Shown piece after piece: positions 1 to 7,698 of a stretch of DNA of 38,137 bases. The position numbers were made by a program, and so were the translations under genes. Under the pieces are notes generated by a model. The model did not search any database. It had not been told where the DNA came from and saw only the letters and a program-made list of their open reading frames with translations. Source of the DNA: Sphingopyxis sp. (GTDB taxonomy: Bacteria; Pseudomonadota; Alphaproteobacteria; Sphingomonadales; Sphingomonadaceae); contig JAAUPH010000002.1 of assembly GCA_012035435.1 (NCBI GenBank), positions 1 to 38,137 on the forward strand. The letters run 5' to 3'. The first letter of the stretch is position 1. Every line of letters starts with the position of its first letter.

Positions 1-107
1 TCCCCAAGGACTGGGAGAAATCGATCGAAAGCTCCACCGCTTGGACCACCATCGCTCACATCCGACGCCTTACCCGCTTCATCGCATCCCATTGCCAAAT
101 CGAATGA
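1..107 (+). pseudogene. IS5-family transposase, C-terminal end (partial)
   Basis: An open frame enters from the left edge (first full codon at 3) and stops at 105-107. The readable tail (PKDWEKSIESSTAW, then TTIAHIRRLTRFIA) resembles the C-terminus of IS5-family transposases of the IS427 type, where a basic helix of the form xIRRLTR closes the protein. Only about 34 residues are inside the window, so the element cannot be named and nothing can be said about its integrity. Its 3' end lies next to roughly 190 bp of AT-rich non-coding DNA, which suits an island border. A terminal inverted repeat may lie just after the stop, but its partner is outside the window. Confidence 0.55.
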
Positions 108-294
108 ACTTTCGAGTCAGCCTCTGAGAATCTGCGGTTAAAACGGCGTAACGAAGATGGCGTAACTCTACGCTTTCCTCCGAATAAAAATATGAGGCAA
201 TTGTGCAATTTGTAAATATGTTCGTGAATTTCAAATCTGAAAAATCGGCGAAAATCCGTTGTAGCAAAGGTAATTTTAAATTTCTGCTACGGTA
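108..294. other. AT-rich intergenic stretch without a supported gene
   Basis: This gap lies between the transposase remnant and the convergent small gene at 295. It is clearly more AT-rich than its flanks. No frame has both a plausible ribosome-binding site and a recognisable product, and I saw no strong terminator hairpin. Confidence 0.5.
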
Positions 295-639
295 TTACTG
301 CAAGACACAGCCTTCTCCAGGGTAGTATATTGAATAAGCTTCAAACATCCCAAATAATGTGACTCGGATTGCGCGCTCCGCATTGTTTCGTTCAATATGA
401 ACCCGGTTGCGCGGATCAAATGGCAACAAACCCAGATCATGCATATGGCCAACAGCAAAAACTTCATCGCGCCCTTGCAGAAAAATCATCGGGCAAACGA
501 TGCGGGCTGTCGCGCGGGTTGTCACATAACCGTACGCCATTGCCTGCGGGATCACCAAAACGAGCGTACCTAGCACTGTCGCCAGCGCCGCTCCGGCCAA
601 TATCCTTTTCGTATTGCGCTTCATCGCAAAATCTTTCAT
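295..639 (-). CDS. Small anchored protein resembling the detached N-terminal domain of a serine hydrolase
   Basis: A 114-residue protein (109 if translation starts at the second ATG, 624). A basic start and one hydrophobic stretch (about residues 12-33, ending in AMA) suggest a signal peptide or N-terminal anchor with export. The mature part carries YGYVTTRATARIVCP, a GRD, LPFDPR, and a closing FGMFEA...YPGEGCVLQ. Two cysteines (about 48 and 111) could pair. A C...GRD...GC-L layout like this is what I recall from the region preceding the catalytic domain in many sphingomonad EstB-like serine hydrolases. Here it is a separate gene, divergent from such a hydrolase (682) across 42 bp. A frame-broken paralogue lies at 17270-17594, also divergent from a serine hydrolase. 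Function is unknown; a role as activator, inhibitor or missing half of the hydrolase is inference. Confidence 0.7.
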   Translation of the reverse strand: MKDFAMKRNTKRILAGAALATVLGTLVLVIPQAMAYGYVTTRATARIVCPMIFLQGRDEVFAVGHMHDLGLLPFDPRNRVHIERNNAERAIRVTLFGMFEAYSIYYPGEGCVLQ

Positions 640-652
640 CTAGAAGAATATA

Positions 653-666
653 TTCACTAATGTGAA
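653..666. promoter_or_regulatory. Inverted repeat TTCAC-TAAT-GTGAA in a divergent promoter region
   Basis: Perfect 5-bp arms with a 4-nt spacer lie between the divergent small gene (start 639) and the serine hydrolase (start 682). The position suits a regulator controlling both. The same arms recur with a 1-nt spacer at 25007-25017. Short arms make chance occurrence possible. Confidence 0.3.
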
Positions 667-681
667 AAGGCTTTTTGTGCA

Positions 682-1899
682 ATGATGAAGATAGCTGCTT
701 TAGCATTGGCAACCACAGCGGCCCTCGGCTTGGGGGCAACGTCGCGTCCGTCACTCCAGTCATCGCCCTTCGCCTTTTCTGCATTTCCCGATCAGCGGGC
801 CGATACACCCTGGCCAACACGGGAATGGGCCCGCGCTGAGCTTGACAAAGCTGTAGACGCCAACAAGCTCAATGCACTGACAAATTTGTTGATGAAGCCA
901 GCAGATACGTCCCTTGGTAAGACATCCTCTCTGTTGATCATCCACCAAGGCAAGATTGTTTTTGAGCGCTACGCACCGCAGCACAGCTGCAACACCATTG
1001 AACACACAATGTCTGTGTCAAAAATGATGGGGGCCGTCATTGCTGGTGTCATGGTGTCACAGAGAAGAGCCGAACTCGACCGACCGCTTGGCCTGAAGCG
1101 GTGGTCGCCGGGCGATCCGCGCACTGCGATTACACTGCGACACGCGCTGGAAATGTCAACAGGGCTGGGCTGGGAAGAAGAGGGCGACGCGACGTTTCTC
1201 GATTTCGCTTTTGGCGAAGGATATCGCGATTTGGTCGGCTATGTTACGAAGCAACCATTGCGCCACCGGCCAGGCGCATATTTTCAATATTCAGATGGAA
1301 CGTCGTCCCTCGTTGGCGCCCTAGCGTTACAGCGCGTGGGCTCAAGCCGCACCGCAATCGCTAATTGGGTGCAATCGTCTATCCTTGCGCCAACTGGCAT
1401 GACACGAACAGAGCTTGAGTTTGACAAAAAAGGGGCGTGGTATGGATCTTCCGGGGTGCGCTGGAGTCCTTGTGACCTTGGGCGCTTTGGCACTTTGTTA
1501 CTCCGAGGAGGCGAATGGGATGGCCAGGCCATATTGCCCAAAGACTGGGTGAACCAGATGCGCACGCCAAGTATGGCATCCATGAAGCAGCCGCTTATCG
1601 TGAGCGATACGTCTGATCAGGCGATCTACTATGGGCTCCAAACGTTCATTTGGGATTTGCAGCCACGCACATTTGATAACCGAGATCGCGCTGTGGTCCC
1701 GATCGATGCGTTTGGACATTATGGCTTTGGCGGCAGCGCGCTTCGAATCGTGCCGTCGCGCGACGTCGTACTCGTTGCTGTTGGCGTGGGGGCGAATGAT
1801 GAAAAAGCAACTGCGCAACGGATCGAGATCTACAGAATGATGACGGACCTGTTCCCGGAGCTGGCATCCGCGTCCACGTCAAACATTGCAGCCGACTAA
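682..1899 (+). CDS. Exported serine hydrolase, class C beta-lactamase/EstB-like family
   Basis: 405 residues, the usual size of penicillin-binding/EstB-type esterases and 6-aminohexanoate-dimer hydrolase relatives. A signal peptide covers about residues 1-20 (ALALATTAALGLGATS). The catalytic set is visible: SVSK at 111-114 (nucleophile Ser111, general base Lys114), Tyr203 in QYSDGT, and HYGFGGS at 346-352 in the place of the KTG/HxG box. The substrate cannot be read from sequence; an ester or amide feeding the aromatic pathway is a guess from context. The N-terminal cysteine-containing domain often fused to this family is absent and appears as the divergent gene at 295-639. A second copy with very similar blocks (FGEGY, QYSDGT, ELEFDKKG, WYGSSGVRWSPCDLG) lies at 15975-17204 in the opposite orientation. 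Confidence 0.85.
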   Translation: MMKIAALALATTAALGLGATSRPSLQSSPFAFSAFPDQRADTPWPTREWARAELDKAVDANKLNALTNLLMKPADTSLGKTSSLLIIHQGKIVFERYAPQHSCNTIEHTMSVSKMMGAVIAGVMVSQRRAELDRPLGLKRWSPGDPRTAITLRHALEMSTGLGWEEEGDATFLDFAFGEGYRDLVGYVTKQPLRHRPGAYFQYSDGTSSLVGALALQRVGSSRTAIANWVQSSILAPTGMTRTELEFDKKGAWYGSSGVRWSPCDLGRFGTLLLRGGEWDGQAILPKDWVNQMRTPSMASMKQPLIVSDTSDQAIYYGLQTFIWDLQPRTFDNRDRAVVPIDAFGHYGFGGSALRIVPSRDVVLVAVGVGANDEKATAQRIEIYRMMTDLFPELASASTSNIAAD

Positions 1900-1914
1900 A
1901 CGGGAGGCCGTTCG

Positions 1915-2777
1915 ATGGCTGAGCGAGGGCAATCAACGATCGAGCAGCGTTTTTGGCTGTTTTTGCGGCACTCATATCGGCTCTATTGTGTCTTACTCTA
2001 GCCAGCTGTGCCGAAGAGCAGCCCGACGCGGAGGCAACAACCCGCATTGGTTCAGTTGCGCTTTCACTTTGCGGTGACGACGGTGCATTGTGCGGCTCCA
2101 TCCAGCGCCCGTTGAACCCTGCCAATGCAAAAAGCGCCACGATTTCGATCGGCTTCAAATGGTACTCCCGCAAGGCACAAGGATCAGCATCGCGCGGCGT
2201 GGTAACCGTTATAGACGGCGGCCCCGGCTATGGCGCAACTGTATATCCAGAGGATTATCTGGAGATGCTGGCGCCATTACGCGACCGTTTCGATATCCTG
2301 ATTGCCGACAACCGCGGCACCGGCGCATCTTCACCGCTGGCTTGCAAATCACTGGACGGTGTGCCGGGTCTGAACTTGGCGAACGTAGAAAAATGCGGGG
2401 AATTGCTCGGGTCTAATGCTTATTATTATGGCTCGGATTATGCCGCCGATGATCTCGCGGCAATCCTGGATGCACTGAAAATACAGGAAACGGGTTTATA
2501 CGCTGTTTCATACGGCAGCTATTTCGCGCAAGTTTTTGCGGGGCGTCATCCACAGCGTATCAACCGCATGGTGCTGGATAGTGCATTTCCGGTCCGCGAA
2601 ACGACGCCTTTTTTCGCTTCGGCAACGCCCACTATGGTCAATGCACTGAGTCAGATTTGCGCGAGGTCGGATGACTGTGTGCGGGACTCGAAGGCATTGC
2701 CGCGATTGCTTGAAACTCTTCGCACTGCCCCCAACTCGGTCGCGCCCCAGACAGCAGGGGTGATTGGCAATCCGTGA
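1915..2777 (+). pseudogene. TAP-like alpha/beta-hydrolase lipoprotein, N-terminal half (frame broken)
   Basis: The first half of a tripeptidyl-aminopeptidase-like alpha/beta hydrolase. An ATG at 1915 sits behind a good GGGAGG but is one base out of frame with the body of the gene. A single missing T in the run at 1950-1954 would join it to a lipoprotein signal with lipobox LASC. Without that repair the frame opens only at a TTG at 1953. The body shows the oxyanion region (DGGPGYG), DNRGTGAS, and the nucleophile elbow AVSYGS, all typical of the family. The frame stops at 2775-2777 before the acid and histidine of the triad, which are in the next frame. The family normally has both halves in one chain. 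Confidence 0.7.
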
Positions 2778-3877
2778 CCCTTGACCCGGGGGCAATGTTT
2801 GTTGCGCTCATGCACAGTTCTGGCGGTTTGGTAGCTTATGCCGAATTCCACGCAGCGGCAGCTGCCCTGCTTGATGACAGCGATAGCGCCCCGCTCTTGC
2901 GGATCGCTGCTGAGGGCGTAACTCTTCACGACCCCTCTGGCGGTAGCGAGGATCCTGCGGAGTTTAGCGAGGCCTTGTTCGTCGCAGTGTCATGCAGCGA
3001 CTATCCCAAATTGTTCGATATCCGGCAGCCAGCAAAAATTCGGCGGGCTCAGCTAGAAACAGAGTTGAATAAGGCATTGGCAGTGCGGCCTGATGTTTAT
3101 GCGCCATTCACCTTCGAGGAATTCAGGCGCTCGGCCTTTCAAGAAAATACGGTCGACTTGTGCATAGATTGGCCGCAACCACCCCAAGATTGGCGGCCGC
3201 TAGTGCTACAAAACGGGCTGAGCAAGCTAAGCGATTTGCCGGTGCTTGTACTAAGCGGCGAGTTTGATCCGCTCACAACGCCTGTAGAAGCTGCAACCGT
3301 AGCGCGGCAGTTCCCCAAGGCAAAGCATGTGATGGTTCGCAATGCGGTTCATGCTCCTGGCGTTGGCCAGCCATCGGGATGTGGCGGGACATTGATTTCG
3401 CAATTTTTCGGAGGCGCTTCTTTTGATCAGTCATGTGCGCAAGCATCGCCCCCCGCCCGCCGCGTCAAACGGTTTTACTTGAATTACTCTGAATTGCTGA
3501 AAGCGAACCGGCCGGGCACAGTGCCCATGGACCAACTACTAGCACAGATCGGCATTGCGGCTGCCGACGATGCTATAGCGCGCCGAATTTTTGGTGAAGC
3601 AACCGGATCAGGGCTGCGTGGCGGCAAAGTCTCCTACGGGCCATCTGTTGAAAGTGGCCAGACCATAAAGCTGGATAACGTTAGATGGGTTACGGACGTT
3701 ACCGTCTCCGGTTCGATCAATCTCAAGCCGGATTTGCAGACAGCTGTTGCGCGGCTCAACATTGTTGGCCCGCAAACGGGCGTGGTCAATGCGGTGTTTG
3801 AATGGCCGTTAAAGCATGATGAAAGCCGGGTACGAATGACCGAGAACCGTGAAATCACCTATTTTAACCGGCTCTGA
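2774..3877 (+). CDS. TAP-like alpha/beta-hydrolase, C-terminal half
   Basis: This frame continues the preceding gene. It opens at a GTG that overlaps the upstream stop by four bases (GTGA). It begins VTLDPGAMFVAL, the segment that follows the lid in the intact family, and carries the remaining triad residues: Asp in SGEFDPLTTP and His in NAVHAPG, then the family's C-terminal region. It has no nucleophile of its own, so it is unlikely to work alone. One extra base upstream (for example in the G run at 2756-2759) would fuse it to the first half. The alternatives are a sequencing indel, a recent mutation, or a translationally coupled two-part enzyme; the first two seem more likely because the gene has another break near 1950. 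Confidence 0.7.
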   Translation: MTLDPGAMFVALMHSSGGLVAYAEFHAAAAALLDDSDSAPLLRIAAEGVTLHDPSGGSEDPAEFSEALFVAVSCSDYPKLFDIRQPAKIRRAQLETELNKALAVRPDVYAPFTFEEFRRSAFQENTVDLCIDWPQPPQDWRPLVLQNGLSKLSDLPVLVLSGEFDPLTTPVEAATVARQFPKAKHVMVRNAVHAPGVGQPSGCGGTLISQFFGGASFDQSCAQASPPARRVKRFYLNYSELLKANRPGTVPMDQLLAQIGIAAADDAIARRIFGEATGSGLRGGKVSYGPSVESGQTIKLDNVRWVTDVTVSGSINLKPDLQTAVARLNIVGPQTGVVNAVFEWPLKHDESRVRMTENREITYFNRL

Positions 3878-3916
3878 TGCCCAAGTTAAACGCGGTTGAG
3901 CAAGGCCAAAAAACAG

Positions 3917-4960
3917 CTACTCCCGATACAGGTCCTCACGCCACAATCCCAATTTCTCTTGCGCAGACTTATCCGAATAACTGAACAAGATGAGATCAGT
4001 CTCAGACTCGATTTGGCGAAGAGACCATGACGGAGCGACCACAACATCGCGGGGCGAAATATGGAATTGCTGTCCGTCGACAATAATCGTGCCGCTGCCC
4101 TCAACGCCCACAAAAATGACACCGTCGGTTGATCGCTGGGGCATCGTCAAAAACCTTGCAGGCAGTTTCTGACAAAAGGCAGAAATGGTGGTCATTATCG
4201 GACCGCCGGTCGCAGGATTGGAAAATTCAAGGCGAAAACCGTCATGCGAATCTGGCGTCGAACAGTTGGCTGCTGTTTCCAGCGCACCGCGCCATTGCGA
4301 ATAAGGATAATGGAACAGCGGGGCGGCAAGTGGTTGAAGGTCGCCGCACCGCACAGGTTTGAGGTTTGAACCCCAAAGGGCTCGACACGCACCGTCGGCG
4401 AGCGTTTTGGGATGCTGCGTGCCGCTGGTCAGCGTATCTGCAAAGGACGCGTCGAGCGCGTTCACCAAGGGTATGTCGAGCCCATCCAACCAAATCATGC
4501 GTTGGTCGGTATCGTTTGCATGATCGTGCCATCTCCCGTTGGGGGTAATGACCAAATCAAACGGGTTCATCACCGCACGCTCACCATCGACCGCAGTATA
4601 GGCGCCCTGCCCTTCGATAACGAAGCGCAACGCCGACTGAGAATGGCGGTGGCATGGCGCCACTTCATTCGGCAGAATCAGCTGGAAGCCTGCGTAAAGA
4701 GTCCGGGTGATGCTTGCCAACCCGGGCATTGCAGGGTTTTCGAGGATCAGAACGCGCCTCACCGCCTCCTCTGCGGTTATCAATTCGCCGGCTTCCATCA
4801 GCAACGGCAGAACTTCCTCGTATCGCCATGCAAAAGCCTTTGCAGGCGTTGTCGGCGTCTGCGAGACCAGCGCGTGTAGCACGGTCCATAGCGGTGCAAG
4901 GCTATCGCGGGCAAGGCGGTCATAGTAGGCTTGGCGCACTGCGTCACTGTTGCTGGTCAT
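3917..4960 (-). CDS. nagI: Gentisate 1,2-dioxygenase
   Basis: 347 residues, the normal length for this bicupin Fe(II) ring-cleavage enzyme, which opens gentisate to maleylpyruvate. The N-terminal cupin carries the metal motif HRHSQSALRFVIEGQG (His104, His106) and WHDH at 144-147. The second cupin-like half (GVEGSGTIIVDG, then SPRDVVVAPSW) is complete. It is the last gene of a leftward group, 112 bp downstream of the hydroxylase small subunit. That gap could hold its own promoter, but I saw no clear one. The product is the substrate of the isomerase and hydrolase encoded divergently at 7699-9008, so the ring-cleavage route is complete. The symbol follows the Ralstonia nag nomenclature by analogy. 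Confidence 0.9.
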   Translation of the reverse strand: MTSNSDAVRQAYYDRLARDSLAPLWTVLHALVSQTPTTPAKAFAWRYEEVLPLLMEAGELITAEEAVRRVLILENPAMPGLASITRTLYAGFQLILPNEVAPCHRHSQSALRFVIEGQGAYTAVDGERAVMNPFDLVITPNGRWHDHANDTDQRMIWLDGLDIPLVNALDASFADTLTSGTQHPKTLADGACRALWGSNLKPVRCGDLQPLAAPLFHYPYSQWRGALETAANCSTPDSHDGFRLEFSNPATGGPIMTTISAFCQKLPARFLTMPQRSTDGVIFVGVEGSGTIIVDGQQFHISPRDVVVAPSWSLRQIESETDLILFSYSDKSAQEKLGLWREDLYRE

Positions 4961-5072
4961 AAAGCTTTCCTGGGATGTTTAATGCAGGAGGCGCGGCGGC
5001 GCGATCGCAATGCCCTCCCCGTCGCCAATTCCGAGCCAAGAGCCTCCTCTGCGGTTTTCAAAATCGACGCCA

Positions 5073-5543
5073 TCAAATCGGGTAGATTAACGAGTTCGGG
5101 ATAAGTTCGGTATCAAACACACAAAGCTTGTGTGCAAACTTCAATACACCATCGACATCAACGATCGTGTCAATATACTGTCCGGCGCTCAAAATGTCCG
5201 ATGGCTGGTCGCTATGTGTGCGAATAACGACGTAGTTGGCCTCTGCGAGATAGACTGCGCCCTTGCGCTTCACGCGCTGCCCACCCACGATGTGCCGCTG
5301 ATAATAAGGCGCATGATAGAGCGTCTCAGTCACGCCGTGGATGCGGTCCTTTAACATGGCCTTGCTTTCCAGCCGCACCGTCGCAAGCGGCAACTGGCTG
5401 TCGTAATTTTCACGCGGCTGAATGATATATCGACAATCGTCGATAAAGAGATCGATCCAGTGCTGATACCGTTGCTCGTCCAACGCAGCCCCATAGTCCG
5501 AATATAAATCCGCTATAGCAAAGCGAGTGGCAGCAGAAATCAC
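5073..5543 (-). CDS. nagH: Salicylate 5-hydroxylase, small oxygenase subunit
   Basis: A ring-hydroxylating dioxygenase beta subunit of 156 residues when started at the GTG at 5543, which overlaps the alpha-subunit stop by four bases (GTGA). A longer reading from 5591 would run inside the alpha gene and is unlikely. The fold signature of the SnoaL/NTF2-like beta subunits is visible: FAIADLYSDYGAALDE near the start, WIDLFIDDCRYIIQPRENY, then GGQRVKRKGAVYLAEANY and a terminal DTELIPNSLIYPI. It has no cofactor and supports the alpha3beta3 hexamer. Immediate coupling to the NagG-like subunit fixes the assignment. Confidence 0.85.
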   Translation of the reverse strand: MISAATRFAIADLYSDYGAALDEQRYQHWIDLFIDDCRYIIQPRENYDSQLPLATVRLESKAMLKDRIHGVTETLYHAPYYQRHIVGGQRVKRKGAVYLAEANYVVIRTHSDQPSDILSAGQYIDTIVDVDGVLKFAHKLCVFDTELIPNSLIYPI

Positions 5544-6778
5544 AGTTCCATGACCTCTCGATAATATTGATACATACCACGGATTAAGCACTCTGTGACC
5601 ATATGTTCGGTATTTTCAGTATTAGTTCCGTCAAGTTCTGAAATCGTCTCGCCCCAGTGATCAGTCGATAGTCCTTGCTGGGCAAATTCGATCACTTCAC
5701 CGTCATCGGCAGAAACAAAGCCAGCGGGGCCAAAGAGATTGGCCTGCCGAAGTCTCCGCTCCGTCATCTCATCGTCGTCATCGACGAAGCCAAAATGTGT
5801 CCATACAAAATCAAAGGCACCGGGACCGCGAGGAATGATGTGGCGCGTCGAGAGTGAATTGACCTGCTGCTGGACAATCAGGCTGGGGAACAATGTCATC
5901 ATCACGACGGTTGGACCGTTCCACCAGTTTTCGGGTGCAACATCGAGCAGCCTTGGATCATTCAGCGCCATACCCTTGCGAAATGACGTGACGCCGGTGG
6001 TAACATCACCATCGCCGCCTTCATTGCGCGCTGACACCATGCACGCGTGACGCTTTTTCGGATCCATGATCATCCGGCTGGTCTGGTCTGCCCGCCAAAG
6101 ACCAAAGGTCACAAACCAGGTATGCAATAAGCCAGGATGATAGCCGTCTTTAATGTTCTCCATCATCAACTTCCAGTTGCCCGGAATGCGTTGACGGGAA
6201 TAACCCAACAACTTCAATTCTCTTCCACTGAAAACACGATCGAAATATGCCAGCACCTCTTGTCCGACAAACTCTTCAAACGGCTCGACACTATGATCAA
6301 AGCTGGCAAAAATAACCCCGTTTCGAACATGAACTTTCAGTCGATTTAGCCCATGATCTTCAAGTTTGAAGTCCTTTGGCATCCCGCCATTCCCCTTGAC
6401 GCCATTTTTGAATGGCACGCCAAGCAACTTCCCGTCGAGCGCATAGGTCCATTGATGATAAGGGCATACGAGCGTGACCGCTGTTCCTGATTTTTGTTTG
6501 CAGAAACGTACACCCCGATGAGCACAGTGATTTTCAACGACATGAATCTCGCCGTGTCGATCGCGAGTTACTATAACCGAACGTTCACCGATAAACGTCG
6601 TTTTATAGCATTTTACTTGAGGGAGCTCTGCAACAAGACCCACATAATTCCAATGCCTGCCGTAGAATATTCGCTTCATTTCCTGATCATATGTCGTCTG
6701 ATCGGAATACAAAGTATAAGGCACGCGGCTCGTGACATTTTTTGGCCAGTCGATTTTGGATGAGGCATTTACGGTCAT
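5540..6778 (-). CDS. nagG: Salicylate 5-hydroxylase, large oxygenase subunit (Rieske)
   Basis: 412 residues from the ATG at 6778, which overlaps the stop of the upstream chemoreceptor gene (ATGA) and follows GGAG seven bases earlier. The Rieske motif is Cys85-x-His87 (CAHRGVRFC) with Cys105-x2-His108 (CPYHQW). The mononuclear iron site is in NIKDGYHPGLLHTW (Asp211 bridge, His214, His219). Blocks such as GGMPKDFKLE, GLWRAD, QQQVNSLSTRHI and RQANLFGPAGFVSADDGEVIE match what I remember of Ralstonia NagG, so hydroxylation of salicylate to gentisate is the best call; anthranilate or other 2-hydroxybenzoates are possible. The ferredoxin and reductase (NagAb, NagAa) that supply electrons are not in the window and must be borrowed from elsewhere. 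Confidence 0.88.
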   Translation of the reverse strand: MTVNASSKIDWPKNVTSRVPYTLYSDQTTYDQEMKRIFYGRHWNYVGLVAELPQVKCYKTTFIGERSVIVTRDRHGEIHVVENHCAHRGVRFCKQKSGTAVTLVCPYHQWTYALDGKLLGVPFKNGVKGNGGMPKDFKLEDHGLNRLKVHVRNGVIFASFDHSVEPFEEFVGQEVLAYFDRVFSGRELKLLGYSRQRIPGNWKLMMENIKDGYHPGLLHTWFVTFGLWRADQTSRMIMDPKKRHACMVSARNEGGDGDVTTGVTSFRKGMALNDPRLLDVAPENWWNGPTVVMMTLFPSLIVQQQVNSLSTRHIIPRGPGAFDFVWTHFGFVDDDDEMTERRLRQANLFGPAGFVSADDGEVIEFAQQGLSTDHWGETISELDGTNTENTEHMVTECLIRGMYQYYREVMEL

Positions 6779-7512
6779 TCGCTGGTCTCCAAAGAGATTG
6801 CACACTTTATGCCGCCAGCAATGTCGACTGCGAGGTTCTGATTGATCGTCGCCGCCTCTGCTACCTTGGCAACGCCCGCTGAAACTCTTTGCAGGTCCTG
6901 CATACTGGAGGCGAGCGACGCCGTCACTTCAGAAGCGACCTTGCTTTGTTGTTGCACTGCACCGCTTATTTCGCTGTTGACCGTATCGAGTTTCATCACC
7001 TGTTTGACCAGCAACTGAACCGCAATACGGGTATTATCAGCGTGGCCGCTGACCGAGGTAAGCAGCGCAGCCGCGTCGCTCGAAAGCTGGCGCGTTCGCT
7101 CTGCCAGCTGTTTCACCTCTTCAGCTATAACGGTGAAACCAATGCCCGTGCCGCTTGCACGCGACGCTTCGATCCCTGCGTTCAATGCCAAATACCGCGT
7201 AATGCGGGCAACTTCGCTGATGCTCTCGACGACGTGCGCGATCCGCGCAGTTCCCTCTATTGACTGGTCCGCCAGTTCGCCTGCGACGGTCGCCTGTTCC
7301 CGCGCCTGCGCAGTCGCCTGCCGTGATTGTTCAGTTTGTTCGGCGATATGCTGGATTGAAGCAGACATTTGCTCCGATGCTGTGGTCATCTGACCCCACG
7401 ACGCAGCAATTGACTGCGCTGCATCGCGCATATTGCCGGCGTTGCCGACGGCCTCCGCAATGCGCCCGGCGAGCCGCCGTGCCTGATCCTCAATTTGCCG
7501 CAACTGCTCCAT
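6775..7512 (-). CDS. Soluble methyl-accepting chemotaxis-type signalling protein
   Basis: 245 residues made almost entirely of heptad-rich helix. The conserved hairpin tip of chemoreceptors is clear around residues 100-140: ITRYLALNAGIEASRASGTG followed by GFTVIAEEVKQLAERTR. There is no transmembrane helix and no ligand-binding, PAS or HAMP domain, so it should be cytoplasmic. A C-terminal pentapeptide tether for CheR/CheB is not seen. It begins at ATG 7512 (AGGA six bases upstream) and is the first gene of the salicylate hydroxylase operon, overlapping nagG by ATGA. This suggests a taxis signal tied to salicylate metabolism rather than to an external ligand. It could also be a fragment that has lost its sensor, but the clean start and coupling argue against that. 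Confidence 0.8.
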   Translation of the reverse strand: MEQLRQIEDQARRLAGRIAEAVGNAGNMRDAAQSIAASWGQMTTASEQMSASIQHIAEQTEQSRQATAQAREQATVAGELADQSIEGTARIAHVVESISEVARITRYLALNAGIEASRASGTGIGFTVIAEEVKQLAERTRQLSSDAAALLTSVSGHADNTRIAVQLLVKQVMKLDTVNSEISGAVQQQSKVASEVTASLASSMQDLQRVSAGVAKVAEAATINQNLAVDIAGGIKCAISLETSE

Positions 7513-7527
7513 CAATCATCCTGCCAC

Positions 7528-7567
7528 ATATTCCTCATTGCGGAATATATCACATATTGCGGAATAT
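7528..7567. promoter_or_regulatory. Three half-sites (ATATTCC / GGAATAT / GGAATAT) between the divergent salicylate and gentisate operons
   Basis: ATATTCC (7528-7534) and GGAATAT (7542-7548) form a perfect 7-bp inverted repeat with a 7-nt spacer. The longer word ATTGCGGAATAT is repeated exactly at 7537-7548 and 7556-7567, 19 bp apart. The block lies between the leftward chemoreceptor/hydroxylase operon and the rightward hydrolase/isomerase pair, where a common operator is expected. The arrangement would suit an IclR- or other HTH-type dimer. The IclR gene at 26179 is a candidate partner, by inference only. Confidence 0.6.
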
Positions 7568-7698
7568 CAAGATTGCGATTAAACCGCGAAGGCTTTTGTG
7601 GCGACACACATTTTTCAATCTGGCCGCTCCCGGATTGGCGATGCATTGCAGCGACAACAGATAGTGCCAGATATGGAAGTTCGCAGAAGGGACACGCA

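Noticed and set aside
4412..4879. Open frame antisense to gentisate dioxygenase
   Set aside because: It lies fully within a confidently identified gene and has no family features.
5544..5591. Longer start for the hydroxylase small subunit (from 5591)
   Set aside because: It would extend deep into the large-subunit gene; the GTG at 5543 gives the usual length and a coupled overlap.
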